A stretch of DNA of 64,000 nt from NCBI RefSeq assembly GCF_900182695.1, contig NZ_FXTK01000005.1, positions 1 to 64,000 of the forward strand, read 5' to 3'. The notes under the pieces were generated by a model that worked only from the letters and a program-made list of their open reading frames with translations, made no database searches and was not told the origin of the DNA. Origin of the DNA: Paracoccus laeviglucosivorans. Lineage in GTDB: Bacteria; Pseudomonadota; Alphaproteobacteria; Rhodobacterales; Rhodobacteraceae. Below, one piece after another: positions 19,825 through 29,004 of this stretch. The translations under genes were made by a program, and so were the position numbers. Every line of letters begins with the position of its first letter. Positions within the stretch are counted from its first letter, which is position 1.

Positions 19825-20031
19825 ATGATCGAACTGTTTTTCGTCACCTGCCTGATCGCCGATCCCAAGGTCTGCCATGACCACAGCCTGCTGTTCGAGC
19901 CGAAGAACGGCTTGTTCAGCTGTATGCTGATGGGTCAAAGCGAACTGGCCCGCTGGGTCGAAACCCACCCGCGCGAACGCGTGCGCGAGTGGAAATGTCG
20001 CTATGCGAATGCGCAGCAGCAAGAGATCTAG
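19825..20031 (+). CDS. Conserved small protein, unknown function
   Basis: A 68-residue protein starting MIELFFVTCLIADPKVCHDHS, with four Cys and a C-terminal basic stretch (RVREWKCRYANAQ). The ATG at 19825 has a very strong GGAAGGGGAA ribosome site. Similar small proteins with a MIELFF start are common in this family of bacteria, as I recall. It ends tail-to-tail with ccr, the stop codons overlapping by four bases. No function is known; the Cys pattern suggests a disulfide or metal site. Confidence 0.75.
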   Translation: MIELFFVTCLIADPKVCHDHSLLFEPKNGLFSCMLMGQSELARWVETHPRERVREWKCRYANAQQQEI

Positions 20032-21317
20032 CGCCGCCCCGCCTCAAGCGCGTCTTCGAAAGTGCGCAGCCCCGTGCGCGGCGCTTGCACCAGAACCGCC
20101 ATGTTCCCGGGCTTGTGCTGGTTCTTATACATCTTCGTATGCGCGGCGGGGATCTCGGCCCAGGGAAAGACTTCGGACATGCAGGGGTCCAGACGGCGTT
20201 CCAGCATCAGCTTATTGGCCGCGCTGGCCTGTTTCAGATGCGCAAAGTGGCTGCCTTGCAGGCGTTTCTGGTGCATCCACATATACCGCACGTCGAATGT
20301 GCAGTTGAACCCGGTTGTGCCAGCGCAGATGACGACCATGCCGCCTTTCTTGCACACGAAGGTGGAAACGGGGAATGTCGCTTCGCCGGGGTGTTCAAAG
20401 ACGATATCGACGTTGTTGCCCTTGCCGGTGATTTCCCAGATCGCCTTGCCAAAGCGGCGCACCTCGTTGAACCAGTCCTTGTATTCGGGCGTGTTCACGG
20501 TGGGCAGTTGTCCCCAGCATTTGAAGTCCTTGCGGTTGATGACGCCCTTGGCCCCAAGGTTCATCACGAATTCGCGCTTGTCTTCCTCGCTGATGACGCC
20601 GATGGCGTTGCCGCCCGCCGCGTTGATCAGCTGGATCGCATAGGATCCCAACCCGCCCGAGGCACCCCAGACCAGCACGTTCATGCCCGGCTTCAACTCA
20701 TGCGGTTCATGGCCGAACAACATGCGATAGGCAGTGGCCAGTGTCAGCGTGTAGCAGGCCGACTCCTCCCACGTCAGATGCTGGGGGCGGCGCATCAATT
20801 GCTGCGCCTGCACACGTGTAAACTGCGCAAAGCTGCCATCGGGGGTTTCGTAGCCCCAGATGCGCTGGGTCGGCGAATACATCGGGTCGCCGCCGTTGCA
20901 TTCTTCGTCATTGCCATCGTCCTGATTGCAATGGATGACGACCTGATCGCCGACCTTCCAGTTGCGCACCTTGTCACCCACTGCCCAGACGATGCCCGAA
21001 GCATCCGAACCCGCGATGTGATAGGGCGCGCCATGCCCGTCAAAGGGGCTGATCGGCACCCCAAGCCCGGCCCATATCCCGTTGTAATTGACGCCTGCCG
21101 CCATCACCAGAACCAGCACTTCGTTGCTGTCGATGCTGGGGGTTTCCACGACCTCGATCTGCATTGCCTGCTCGGGTTCTCCGTGCCGCTCGCGGCGGAT
21201 GGCCCAGGCATACATCTGGCGCGGCACATGCCCGATCGGGGGCATTTCGCCGATCTCGTAAAGGTCTTTCTGGGGCGCGTCATACGGCGCGATGGGGGTC
21301 GGTGCGTCAAGGGCCAT
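20028..21317 (-). CDS. ccrA: Crotonyl-CoA carboxylase/reductase
   Basis: A 429-residue medium-chain dehydrogenase/reductase that converts crotonyl-CoA, CO2 and NADPH to ethylmalonyl-CoA, the defining step of the ethylmalonyl-CoA pathway for acetate and C1 assimilation. Seen: QVVIHCNQDDGNDEECNGGDPMYSPTQRIWGYETPDGSF-type CCR signature in pieces, the NADPH loop VWGASGGLGSYAIQL, and IVFEHPGEATFPVSTFV. The ATG at 21317 follows AGGAGG. The other pathway enzyme, ecm, lies about 4 kb away on the opposite strand, so the two are not in one operon. Confidence 0.96.
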   Translation of the reverse strand: MALDAPTPIAPYDAPQKDLYEIGEMPPIGHVPRQMYAWAIRRERHGEPEQAMQIEVVETPSIDSNEVLVLVMAAGVNYNGIWAGLGVPISPFDGHGAPYHIAGSDASGIVWAVGDKVRNWKVGDQVVIHCNQDDGNDEECNGGDPMYSPTQRIWGYETPDGSFAQFTRVQAQQLMRRPQHLTWEESACYTLTLATAYRMLFGHEPHELKPGMNVLVWGASGGLGSYAIQLINAAGGNAIGVISEEDKREFVMNLGAKGVINRKDFKCWGQLPTVNTPEYKDWFNEVRRFGKAIWEITGKGNNVDIVFEHPGEATFPVSTFVCKKGGMVVICAGTTGFNCTFDVRYMWMHQKRLQGSHFAHLKQASAANKLMLERRLDPCMSEVFPWAEIPAAHTKMYKNQHKPGNMAVLVQAPRTGLRTFEDALEAGRR

Positions 21318-21470
21318 CAGCTTGCCTCCTGTTTGCTGCGGCGCAGAATCGCCTAGCCTGCTGGACAATGGCTAAACGCGGCAAAGCAACATTGCAACAG
21401 TTTGATGCTGCGATTGCGCAATATTATGACTTTTTGAATTTTGCGGCGGCACGCCAAGCCGCAAAAGCCG

Positions 21471-22364
21471 CTAACCTGCTGCGGGCATTCCCAGCCAGCG
21501 CGAGAGAAAATCGGCCAGATCTCCCAGCACGCGGTCGCTGCCAAAGCCTGCGGTGCCGTGGCCTTCGCCCTTCAGCACGGCGAAATCGATGGGGGTGCCG
21601 GGGTCGATGCGGTGCCATGCGTCGCGCAGATGTTCGGACTGGTGGACCGAAACGATGGTGTCCGCGGCGCCATGCCGACTGAACAGCGGCGGCAGGCGCA
21701 CGCCCTGCGCCAAGCGGTCCAGCCGCCCGACCGGACCCATGGCGGTCGCATCTTCGCGCCTGTCGCCCACGGCATAGCCGATCAACAGCGATTCCACGCT
21801 TTGCGGGCTGTCGGCGGGCAGGCGCTGGATCTTGGCACCCAGCCGGGCAATGTCCTTATCCATGCTGCCGAAATCCATCGGGCCATAGAAATTGACCACC
21901 GCCGCTGGCGGATGGCCTGCCTGCACCATGCTGATCGCGGCAGAAACTGCCATGAATGCCCCCGCAGAACGCCCACCCAGGGCCAGCCTGCCGGGAACCA
22001 GACCCAGCTCGGCCCCGCGGCTTTGCAGAAAACTGGCCGCTGCCAGCACGTCATCCTGCTGCGCGGGCCAGATCGCCTGATTCGACAGCCGATAGTTCAT
22101 CCGCACCACGGCGATGCCCTTGGCCAGAACCTGCTTGGGCACGGCCAGTTGACGCTTGTCGCCCGTGACGAAACCGCCGCCGTGAATGTCCAGAATTGCC
22201 GGAAACGGCCCCGGACCATCGGGGCGGTGAATATCCAGCATGTTGCGGGGCGAATGTCTGGAATAGGCCAGTTCGACAAGGCCCGGCGTCTTTCCCGGTG
22301 TGGCAAATGCCGGTGCTGCGAAACTGCTTGCCAGTACGGCCAGCGCAGAGCGGCGGGTCAACAT
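21471..22364 (-). CDS. Secreted alpha/beta-hydrolase (esterase, BD-FAE/HSL-like)
   Basis: A 297-residue hydrolase. An N-terminal signal with twin Arg (LTRRSALAVLASSFAAPAFA) suggests export, possibly by Tat. The oxyanion HGGG motif is at 61-64 and the nucleophile elbow GRSAG places Ser133. A late Asp (AADTIVSVHQ) and His (GEGHGTAGF) complete the triad. The substrate is unknown. The ATG at 22364 was chosen because the signal peptide starts there, with GGAGGC upstream. It lies between ccr and the pxp genes, divergent from the latter. Confidence 0.85.
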   Translation of the reverse strand: MLTRRSALAVLASSFAAPAFATPGKTPGLVELAYSRHSPRNMLDIHRPDGPGPFPAILDIHGGGFVTGDKRQLAVPKQVLAKGIAVVRMNYRLSNQAIWPAQQDDVLAAASFLQSRGAELGLVPGRLALGGRSAGAFMAVSAAISMVQAGHPPAAVVNFYGPMDFGSMDKDIARLGAKIQRLPADSPQSVESLLIGYAVGDRREDATAMGPVGRLDRLAQGVRLPPLFSRHGAADTIVSVHQSEHLRDAWHRIDPGTPIDFAVLKGEGHGTAGFGSDRVLGDLADFLSRWLGMPAAG

Positions 22365-22709
22365 GATCTTGCCTCCTGCCAATAGGTCATCTGAATGCGC
22401 CGAGGGTAACATTTCAGCGCCGCAGGACCAATGCTGCAACTGCACATGCCCGTGAGCGCCCGGCATTGCGGCGCGATGTGTCTGATAAACAAGGCCGACT
22501 TTGCGCAGGTTTTCCCTGATCTTCCTGATAGATGCCGAAATTTACGGCAGATGGATGCGCGCATCGGGCGATAGGCACCTCCACGATCTTCGTGGCGTTC
22601 TTGGACAACGGCGATGCGCGCTGTATCACTGCGATTGACGAATAAAGCGGCGCGATAATGGCTGAGCGGCTGAACATTTCCACCAGATTACAGGATCGGA
22701 AAAAGCGGA
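22365..22709. other. Intergenic region between divergent hydrolase and pxpA
   Basis: About 345 bp, more AT-rich than its surroundings. It must hold the promoters for the hydrolase (leftward) and pxpABC (rightward). Short overlapping open frames are present on the minus strand, but they lack good starts and family resemblance. I could not pick out a clear promoter or operator. Confidence 0.5.
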
Positions 22710-23471
22710 ATGAAGATCGACCTGAACTCTGATCTGGGTGAAAGCTACGGTCCGTGGGCGATGGGCGACGACAAGGCCATGCTGGATCTTGTGACCTCGG
22801 CCAATATCGCCTGCGGCGGTCATGCCAGCGATCCACAGACAATGTTCACCACCCTGCGGCAAGCTGTGGAACGCGGCGTCGTCATTGGAGCACATCCGGG
22901 ATATGCGGATCGCGAGGGGTTTGGGCGGCGGGTGATCCCCATGCAGCCCGCCGAGATCGGGCGCATGGTCGCCGCGCAGGTGGGTGCGCTGCAGGGGGTT
23001 GCTGCACTGACAGGCACGACGGTGCGCTATGTCAAGCCGCATGGTGCGCTGGGCAATCTTGCAGCCGATGACCGCGAGGTGGCCGATGCCATCGTTGCTG
23101 CGGTGGCGGCTTTGCCGGGCCGTCTTGCGGTGTTGGCCATTTCGGGGACCGAATTGGAACTTTCGGCGCGGGCGGCTGATCTGCAGGTGTTTTCCGAGAT
23201 TTTCGCCGACCGGACCTATCTGGCCAATGGTCGGCTGGTGCCCCGATCACGCTCGGGTGCGGTTCTGCACAGCGCCGAAGAGGCCGCCGACCGTCTGATC
23301 GGCTTTCTGGAAACCGGATTGATGCCTGTGATTGATGGCGCACCCATCCGCTTGGCCGCGCAGTCGGTCTGCGTGCATGGGGATACGGCGGGCGCGGTTT
23401 CAATGGCGCAGATCATCCGTGCGCGACTGGATGCCGCAGGCATTGATGTGGCACCCTTTCTGAAGCGTTGA
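22710..23471 (+). CDS. pxpA: 5-oxoprolinase subunit A (LamB/YcsF family)
   Basis: A 253-residue member of the LamB/YcsF family. It starts MKIDLNSDLGESYGPWAMGDD, the family hallmark with metal-binding acids, and has SANIACGGHASDP, GAHPGYADREGFGRR, VKPHGALGN and VHGD blocks, all conserved in PxpA. With PxpB and PxpC it hydrolyses 5-oxoproline (pyroglutamate) to glutamate using ATP. It is followed by pxpB 18 bases later. A/T content is somewhat higher than in the flanking ccr and ecm. Confidence 0.93.
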   Translation: MKIDLNSDLGESYGPWAMGDDKAMLDLVTSANIACGGHASDPQTMFTTLRQAVERGVVIGAHPGYADREGFGRRVIPMQPAEIGRMVAAQVGALQGVAALTGTTVRYVKPHGALGNLAADDREVADAIVAAVAALPGRLAVLAISGTELELSARAADLQVFSEIFADRTYLANGRLVPRSRSGAVLHSAEEAADRLIGFLETGLMPVIDGAPIRLAAQSVCVHGDTAGAVSMAQIIRARLDAAGIDVAPFLKR

Positions 23472-23489
23472 AACAGGGCGGGCCCGCAG

Positions 23490-24185
23490 GTGAATACCAA
23501 ATTTCCCGAACGCTCATTTCCGGTTTTCAGCCCGGTGGCCGAGCATAGCGTGCTGGTGGAATTCGGCGACAGGATCGATCGCGATATCCATGCGCAGGTT
23601 CTGCGACTGAATCGGGCATTGGCTGCGGCGCCCTTCGATGGTTTTCTTGAGGCGATCCCCGCCTATGCCAGCATCCTGATCCGCTTTGATCCCTTGCTTT
23701 GCGACCATGCGATGGCTGTCGGCAAAGCGCGGCAGTTGCTTGACCACGATCTGCCCGCAGTTTCCAAGCCAAACCTGCACGAGGTTCTGGTGTGTTACGA
23801 TGACGCGCTTGCCCCTGACCTTGCGGCGGTGGCCAAATCCATCGGTCTGTCTTGCGAAGCGGTGATCAAGGCGCATCTTGCCGCGCAATACGATGTGTTC
23901 ATGTATGGTTTCGCGCCGGGCTACGCCTATCTGGCCGGAGTTCCGCAACGGCTTCAGCTGCCGCGCAAGCCCGCTGCAATGCGCGACGTTGCCGCGGGTA
24001 GTGTGCTGATCGCGGGCCCGCAATGCCTTGTTTCGACCCTGACCATGCCCACCGGATGGTGGAATATCGGACGCTCTTCGACCCGGATCCTGACGGATGA
24101 TGCGCATAAGCCGTTTCTGTTCGATGTCGGGGATCGCGTGCGTTTTCGCCGGATAAGCCGTGCCGAATACGAGGCCGGAAAATGA
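23490..24185 (+). CDS. pxpB: 5-oxoprolinase subunit B (allophanate hydrolase subunit 1 family)
   Basis: A 231-residue protein of the KipI/allophanate hydrolase subunit 1 family. The conserved FMYGFAPGYAYLAGVPQRLQLPRK block and GSVLIAGPQCLVSTLTMPTGWWNIGR are seen. It forms the ATP-dependent complex with PxpC. The start is GTG at 23490; GGGCGGGCC precedes it. Its last codons overlap the start of pxpC (AATGA), implying translational coupling. Confidence 0.9.
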   Translation: MNTKFPERSFPVFSPVAEHSVLVEFGDRIDRDIHAQVLRLNRALAAAPFDGFLEAIPAYASILIRFDPLLCDHAMAVGKARQLLDHDLPAVSKPNLHEVLVCYDDALAPDLAAVAKSIGLSCEAVIKAHLAAQYDVFMYGFAPGYAYLAGVPQRLQLPRKPAAMRDVAAGSVLIAGPQCLVSTLTMPTGWWNIGRSSTRILTDDAHKPFLFDVGDRVRFRRISRAEYEAGK

Positions 24186-25150
24186 GCGAGGCGATCCTTT
24201 CGGTCAGCTTTGCCGGTCCGCATGTCTCGGTGCAGGATGGGGGGCGTGCTGGGCTGATGCGCTATGGGGTTCCGGCGTCGGGTCCGATGGATCGCCGCTC
24301 ATTCGCCGCGGCCAATATCGCGCTTGGCAACCCGGCCGATGCGCCGGGGGTTGAGGTGTCGCTAGGTGGGCTGGCACTTGAATGCGTTTCCGGCACGGTC
24401 AGTTTCGCGGTCGCGGGCGGCGGTTTCATCGTCGAACACGCTGGCTCAAGGCGCAGCTCATGGAGCATCGCCACCTTGCGGGCCGGGGAAAAACTGACGA
24501 TCCGTCCGGGGCCATGGGGAAGCTGGTGCTATCTTGCCTTTGCCGGGCGGTTGCAGTCGCAGCAGTGGCTGGGCAGCGCCGCCACCCACGCAATATCGGG
24601 TTTCGGCGGTGGGCGCCTGACGGCCGGTGCGCGTCTGTCGATAGCCGATCCCGCCCGGCACGCTAAGCGAGAGGGGGGCATTCCCTGTCCCGTCAGCGCC
24701 CGGCCCCGCCAGCAGGTCCGTGTCGTCCTGGGGCCGCAGCAGCGATTTTTCGATGCAGCAGCGATTTCCGCTTTCCTGTCTGAAAACTGGTCCATGACCG
24801 ACGCCTGGGACCGCATGGGGGTTCGTCTGGCGGGGCCCGCCATTCCGCCGCAGGCCGCGCTGGACATGCCTTCCGAGCCGATTGTCCGAGGCTCGGTCCA
24901 GATCAATGGTGACGGCGTGGCCACCGTGTTGCTGGCGGATCATCAGACCACGGGTGGCTATCCCAAAATCGCGACAGTGCTGGACTGCGATCTGGATTCC
25001 TTTGTGCAGTTGCGGCCCCGTGATGCGGTCGCATTTCGCCCTGTCAGCCCGGCCGAGGCAATCAGCCTGTCACGCACCATCGCCATGGGCACTTCGGCCT
25101 ATCTTCATGCGATCGCGGGGAAGGGGCGGGACGCACGCGCGGAAACCTGA
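24182..25150 (+). CDS. pxpC: 5-oxoprolinase subunit C (biotin-dependent carboxyltransferase family)
   Basis: A 322-residue protein of the KipA/allophanate hydrolase subunit 2 family. The N-terminal VQDGGRAGLMRYGVPASGPMD segment and late LADHQTTGGYPKIATV are the signatures, along with GPQQRFF and MGVRLAGP. It overlaps pxpB by four bases. The three-gene order A-B-C is the standard prokaryotic oxoprolinase operon. 141 bp separate it from ecm. Confidence 0.92.
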   Translation: MSEAILSVSFAGPHVSVQDGGRAGLMRYGVPASGPMDRRSFAAANIALGNPADAPGVEVSLGGLALECVSGTVSFAVAGGGFIVEHAGSRRSSWSIATLRAGEKLTIRPGPWGSWCYLAFAGRLQSQQWLGSAATHAISGFGGGRLTAGARLSIADPARHAKREGGIPCPVSARPRQQVRVVLGPQQRFFDAAAISAFLSENWSMTDAWDRMGVRLAGPAIPPQAALDMPSEPIVRGSVQINGDGVATVLLADHQTTGGYPKIATVLDCDLDSFVQLRPRDAVAFRPVSPAEAISLSRTIAMGTSAYLHAIAGKGRDARAET

Positions 25151-25291
25151 TCGGTGCGGTGTTCGACGGTGTTGGGGGGCCGCATCCGCGTTGGTTTTCT
25201 TTCAACGAGCGTTTCTGCAACGCAGCGAATTGACGACGCAGCTTTGTTTCGATAACCATTGTCTCGTCGTAATTTTATTGCGAGGCGCGCG

Positions 25292-27259
25292 ATGACCGGA
25301 CCTGCGACCCCCAAGGACAAGCCGTGGCTGTTCCGCACCTATGCGGGCCATTCCACCGCCGAGAAATCCAATGCGCTTTATCGCGGCAACCTTGCCAAAG
25401 GGCAGACGGGCCTGTCGGTGGCCTTCGATCTGCCGACCCAGACCGGCTATGACAGCGACCATATCCTGGCGCGGGGCGAGGTGGGCAAGGTTGGTGTGCC
25501 GATCTGCCATCTGGGCGATATGCGGGCGCTTTTTGACGCCATTCCGCTGGAGCAGATGAACACCTCGATGACGATCAACGCCACGGCACCCTGGCTGCTG
25601 GCGCTGTATATCGCCGTGGCCGAGGAGCAGGGGGCCGACATCACCCGACTGCAGGGCACGGTGCAGAACGACATCATCAAGGAATACCTGTCGCGCGGCA
25701 CCTATATCTGCCCGCCGCAGCCGTCCTTGAAGATGATCACCGATGTCGCGGCCTATACGGCGCAGAACCTGCCGAAATGGAACCCGATGAACGTCTGTTC
25801 CTATCACTTGCAGGAAGCCGGGGCGACGCCGGAACAGGAACTGGCCTATGCGCTGGCCACCGCGATCGCGGTGCTGGACGATCTGCGGGGCAAGGTCAGG
25901 GCGCAGGATTTTCCGGCGATGGTCGGGCGGATCTCGTTTTTCGTGAATGCGGGCATCCGCTTCGTCACCGAGCTTTGCAAGATGCGCGCGTTCACCGAGC
26001 TTTGGGACGAAATCTGCCTTGAGCGTTACGGGATCGAGGACGAGAAATTCCGCCGCTTCCGCTATGGTGTTCAGGTGAACAGCCTTGGCCTGACCGAACA
26101 GCAACCGGAAAACAACGTCTATCGCATCCTGCTGGAAATGCTTGCGGTCACGTTGTCCAAGAACGCCCGCGCCCGCGCCGTGCAGCTTCCGGCGTGGAAC
26201 GAGGCGTTGGGCCTGCCGCGCCCTTGGGACCAGCAATGGTCGCTGCGGATGCAGCAGATCGTGGCCTATGAAACCGACCTGCTGGAATATGGCGATCTGT
26301 TCGACGGCAACCCCGCCATTGCTGCCAAGGTCGATGAGCTGAAGGCGGGGGCGCGGGCCGAACTGGCGACACTGGACCAGATGGGCGGCGCGATCGCCAG
26401 CATCGAATACATGAAATCCCGGTTGGTCGAATCGAATGCCGCGCGGCTGAACCGGGTCGAGGACGGCCAGACGGTGGTGGTCGGTGTGAACCGCTGGCAG
26501 CAGGGTGAGCCTTCGCCGCTGGTCGCGGGGGACGGCGGTATCATGACCGTCGATCCGGCGGTCGAGGCCGAGCAGGTCTCTCGTCTTTCCGCCTGGCGGC
26601 AAGCCCGCGACGAAGCGGCCGTCAAGGCCGCCCTCGTCGCGCTGCGCGATGCCGCGCAGAAGGGGGCCAACGTCATGGGCCCGTCCATCGCGGCAGCCAA
26701 GGCCGGGGCCACGACCGGCGAATGGGCTGCGGTAATGCGGCAGGTGCATGGCGAATATCGCGGGCCGACGGGGGTGTCGCAAAGCCCCTCGAACCGGACC
26801 GAGGGGCTGGAGCCGATCCGCGAGGCGGTGGATGCCGCCAGCGCGCGTCTGGGGCGGCGGCTGAAATTCCTTGTGGGCAAGCCCGGCCTTGACGGTCATT
26901 CGAACGGCGCCGAACAGATCGCCTTCCGCGCTCGTGATTGCGGAATGGACATCACCTATGAAGGTATCCGCCTGACGCCCGAACAGATCGTGACCCGCGC
27001 CGCCGAAGACAATGCGCATGTCGTCGGTCTGTCGATCCTGTCGGGCAGCCATCTGCCGTTGATCGAGGATCTGATGGACCGCATGTCGGCAGCGGGGCTG
27101 GATATGCCGGTGGTCGTCGGCGGCATCATCCCCGAGGAGGACGCGGCCAAGCTGCGCGCCATGGGCGTGGCCCGCGTCTATACGCCCAAGGATTTCGAAC
27201 TCAATCGGATCATGATGGACATTGTGGCTTTGGTCGCGCCCCAGGAGGCGGTCGCCTGA
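25292..27259 (+). CDS. ecm: Ethylmalonyl-CoA mutase (B12 dependent)
   Basis: A 655-residue coenzyme-B12 mutase that converts ethylmalonyl-CoA to methylsuccinyl-CoA. The substrate barrel opens with PWLFRTYAGHSTAEKSNALYR and GLSVAFDLPTQTGYDSDH. The C-terminal cobalamin domain has DxHxxG (Asp534, His536, Gly539), SILSGSH and VVGGIIPEED. The start and length fit ethylmalonyl- rather than methylmalonyl-CoA mutase, and ccr nearby agrees. ATG at 25292 was chosen; the frame is open upstream to 25259. A long hairpin repeat follows the stop. Confidence 0.93.
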   Translation: MTGPATPKDKPWLFRTYAGHSTAEKSNALYRGNLAKGQTGLSVAFDLPTQTGYDSDHILARGEVGKVGVPICHLGDMRALFDAIPLEQMNTSMTINATAPWLLALYIAVAEEQGADITRLQGTVQNDIIKEYLSRGTYICPPQPSLKMITDVAAYTAQNLPKWNPMNVCSYHLQEAGATPEQELAYALATAIAVLDDLRGKVRAQDFPAMVGRISFFVNAGIRFVTELCKMRAFTELWDEICLERYGIEDEKFRRFRYGVQVNSLGLTEQQPENNVYRILLEMLAVTLSKNARARAVQLPAWNEALGLPRPWDQQWSLRMQQIVAYETDLLEYGDLFDGNPAIAAKVDELKAGARAELATLDQMGGAIASIEYMKSRLVESNAARLNRVEDGQTVVVGVNRWQQGEPSPLVAGDGGIMTVDPAVEAEQVSRLSAWRQARDEAAVKAALVALRDAAQKGANVMGPSIAAAKAGATTGEWAAVMRQVHGEYRGPTGVSQSPSNRTEGLEPIREAVDAASARLGRRLKFLVGKPGLDGHSNGAEQIAFRARDCGMDITYEGIRLTPEQIVTRAAEDNAHVVGLSILSGSHLPLIEDLMDRMSAAGLDMPVVVGGIIPEEDAAKLRAMGVARVYTPKDFELNRIMMDIVALVAPQEAVA

Positions 27260-27279
27260 GCCTGTGGTGGCTGCCGTAA

Positions 27280-27346
27280 TGGGTATTTGAGGAACTAAGA
27301 AGTCATGGGCGCGGCGCCTTGGATTTCTCAGTTCTTCAAATACCCA
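27280..27346. repeat. Long hairpin repeat with TGGGTATTTG arms
   Basis: Two 24-base arms (27280-27303 and 27323-27346) are reverse complements at 21 positions; each begins TGGGTATTTG at the outer edge. It sits between the convergent ends of ecm and the DMT transporter gene, so it probably acts as a two-way transcription terminator. Related copies are at 55718-55774 and, as a half copy, at 36894-36916. Confidence 0.75.
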
Positions 27347-27364
27347 AATGGCGTGACGGTTCTG

Positions 27365-28276
27365 TCAGCGTGGCTTACGGGCATAGAGTCTGCCGTCGAT
27401 CAGGGATAGCCCCGCTGCGATGACCGCCATGCCAAGGATATGTGCGGGGCCAAGCGTCTCATCCAGAAATGCCCATGCCAGCAGGATGGCCGAGACGGGC
27501 ACAAGAAACGTCACGAGTGAGATGTTCGTGGCACCGGCGCGCGCAAGGATGCCGAAGTAAAGGACATATGCGACGCCGGTGCACAAGATGCCCAGCGTTG
27601 CTGCGGCCAGCCAATGCGTCGTGTCGATGCCATGCGGCCAGCCATCCATCGCCAGCGCCACCGGACCCAGCATGATGGTCGAGGCCGTGACCATACCTGC
27701 TGCCGTCACCAAGGGATCCACTCCCATGCGTCCGAAGCGGCGACCGTAGGCACCTGAAAAGGCGTAGCAGATGGCCGCGCCCAGCATGGCCAGTTGGTTC
27801 GGTAGCGGATTGGCATGGCCCGCCATCTTGTCAAGGCCGATCATCAGGGCGACCCCGCCCAGCCCCAGCACGACGCCGGCCAGTTTCATCACGCTGGCCC
27901 GTTCATCGGCCAGCACGGCCGCGCTGACCAGCACCGTGAACAGCGGCGTCGTCGCATTCAGGATCGAGGCGACGCCCGCGGGCAGTCCGGTCTGGGCATA
28001 GGCGATCAGCGAAAAGGGCAACACGTTGTTGATCAGCCCCATGACGAAGAACGCGCCCCAGACCTTGGGATCGCGCGGCACGGGTCTGCCGCGAACCGCG
28101 CAGATGGCCCAAAGCGCCAATGCAGCGAACCCTACGCGAAGCGCCACCAGCGTCAGCACCGGGATCTGCGCGACCGAGATGCCGATCAGGAAAAACGACC
28201 CGCCCCAGATCAGCGATAGCAGCAAGAGCAGCGCCCAGTCGCGCGGCTCCATCCTTGTATGGATCGTCCCGTTCAT
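27365..28276 (-). CDS. EamA-family drug/metabolite transporter (DMT)
   Basis: A 303-residue membrane protein with ten predicted helices in two EamA repeats. SLIWGGSFFLIGISV opens repeat one; NATTPLFTVLVSAAVLADE and VPVSAILLAWAFLDE are the paired conserved ends of the two repeats. It likely exports an amino acid or other metabolite. Its ATG overlaps the stop of the AhpD-like gene, so the two are co-transcribed. The substrate is unknown. Confidence 0.88.
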   Translation of the reverse strand: MNGTIHTRMEPRDWALLLLLSLIWGGSFFLIGISVAQIPVLTLVALRVGFAALALWAICAVRGRPVPRDPKVWGAFFVMGLINNVLPFSLIAYAQTGLPAGVASILNATTPLFTVLVSAAVLADERASVMKLAGVVLGLGGVALMIGLDKMAGHANPLPNQLAMLGAAICYAFSGAYGRRFGRMGVDPLVTAAGMVTASTIMLGPVALAMDGWPHGIDTTHWLAAATLGILCTGVAYVLYFGILARAGATNISLVTFLVPVSAILLAWAFLDETLGPAHILGMAVIAAGLSLIDGRLYARKPR

Positions 28277-28845
28277 TGCCGTCCCAGCATATAGAATTCG
28301 TCATTGGCCCGCATGTTCGCGGAATTGGCCAGGCGGTTCGACATGGCGAAGAACGCGGCGATGGCGCCGATGTCCCAGATCTCGTCCTGCGTAAAGCCCG
28401 CCTGCGTCAGTGCGGCGTGGTCGGCCTCGCCGATCTCATGCGCGCGGAGTGCCACTTTTTCGGCATAGCTCAGCATGGCGCGTTCGCGTGCCGAGATGTC
28501 GGCCTTGCGCCAGTTCACCGCCACCTGATCGGCGATCAGCGGGTTCTTGGCCCGGATGCGCAGGATTGCGCCATGCGCCACGACGCAATATTGGCATTGG
28601 TTCGCCCCCGAGGTCGCGACGACGATCATTTCGCGTTCGGCCTTGGTCAGCCCACCTTCGCGTTCCATCAGCGCGTCGTGATAGGCGAAGAAGGCCCGGA
28701 ATTCGTCCGGTCGGTGTGCCAGCGCCAGAAACACGTTGGGGATGAAGCCCGATTTTTCGGCGACCTTGCGGATGCGTTGGGCAATATCTTCGGGCAGCGC
28801 ATCAAGCGACGGCACCGGGAAACGGCTGATGGGGTGGTCTGTCAT
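28273..28845 (-). CDS. Peroxidase-related protein, AhpD-like (carboxymuconolactone decarboxylase fold)
   Basis: A 190-residue AhpD-like protein. The catalytic motif is CQYC with the following His (Cys84, Cys87, His91), and IPNVFLALAHRPDEFRAFFAYHDALM leads into it. Members reduce peroxides through the Cys pair; the uncharacterised peroxidase-related (YciW) branch fits best. The ATG at 28845 follows AGGAGG-type bases (GGCAGGAGGAGCCCCC). The frame is open far upstream, but that part overlaps azoR antisense. Co-transcribed with the DMT exporter and divergent from azoR. Confidence 0.85.
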   Translation of the reverse strand: MTDHPISRFPVPSLDALPEDIAQRIRKVAEKSGFIPNVFLALAHRPDEFRAFFAYHDALMEREGGLTKAEREMIVVATSGANQCQYCVVAHGAILRIRAKNPLIADQVAVNWRKADISARERAMLSYAEKVALRAHEIGEADHAALTQAGFTQDEIWDIGAIAAFFAMSNRLANSANMRANDEFYMLGRQ

Positions 28846-29004
28846 GGGGGCTCCTCCTGCCTTGTCAGTCTGGCGCAGTGGGGTGGATTTCGAAAGCCCG
28901 CCGATTGCGCGCAAATCTGCACGGCAGCCATGCGCCGGGTGCAATTCTAATTTCCGCACACACGCCCTATCTGCCGGTAAAACAACCAATTGCGGAATGA
29001 AGAC

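Noticed and set aside
22414..22842. 142-residue minus-strand frame in the pxpA upstream region
   Set aside because: It overlaps the start of pxpA, has no family resemblance and no good ribosome site.
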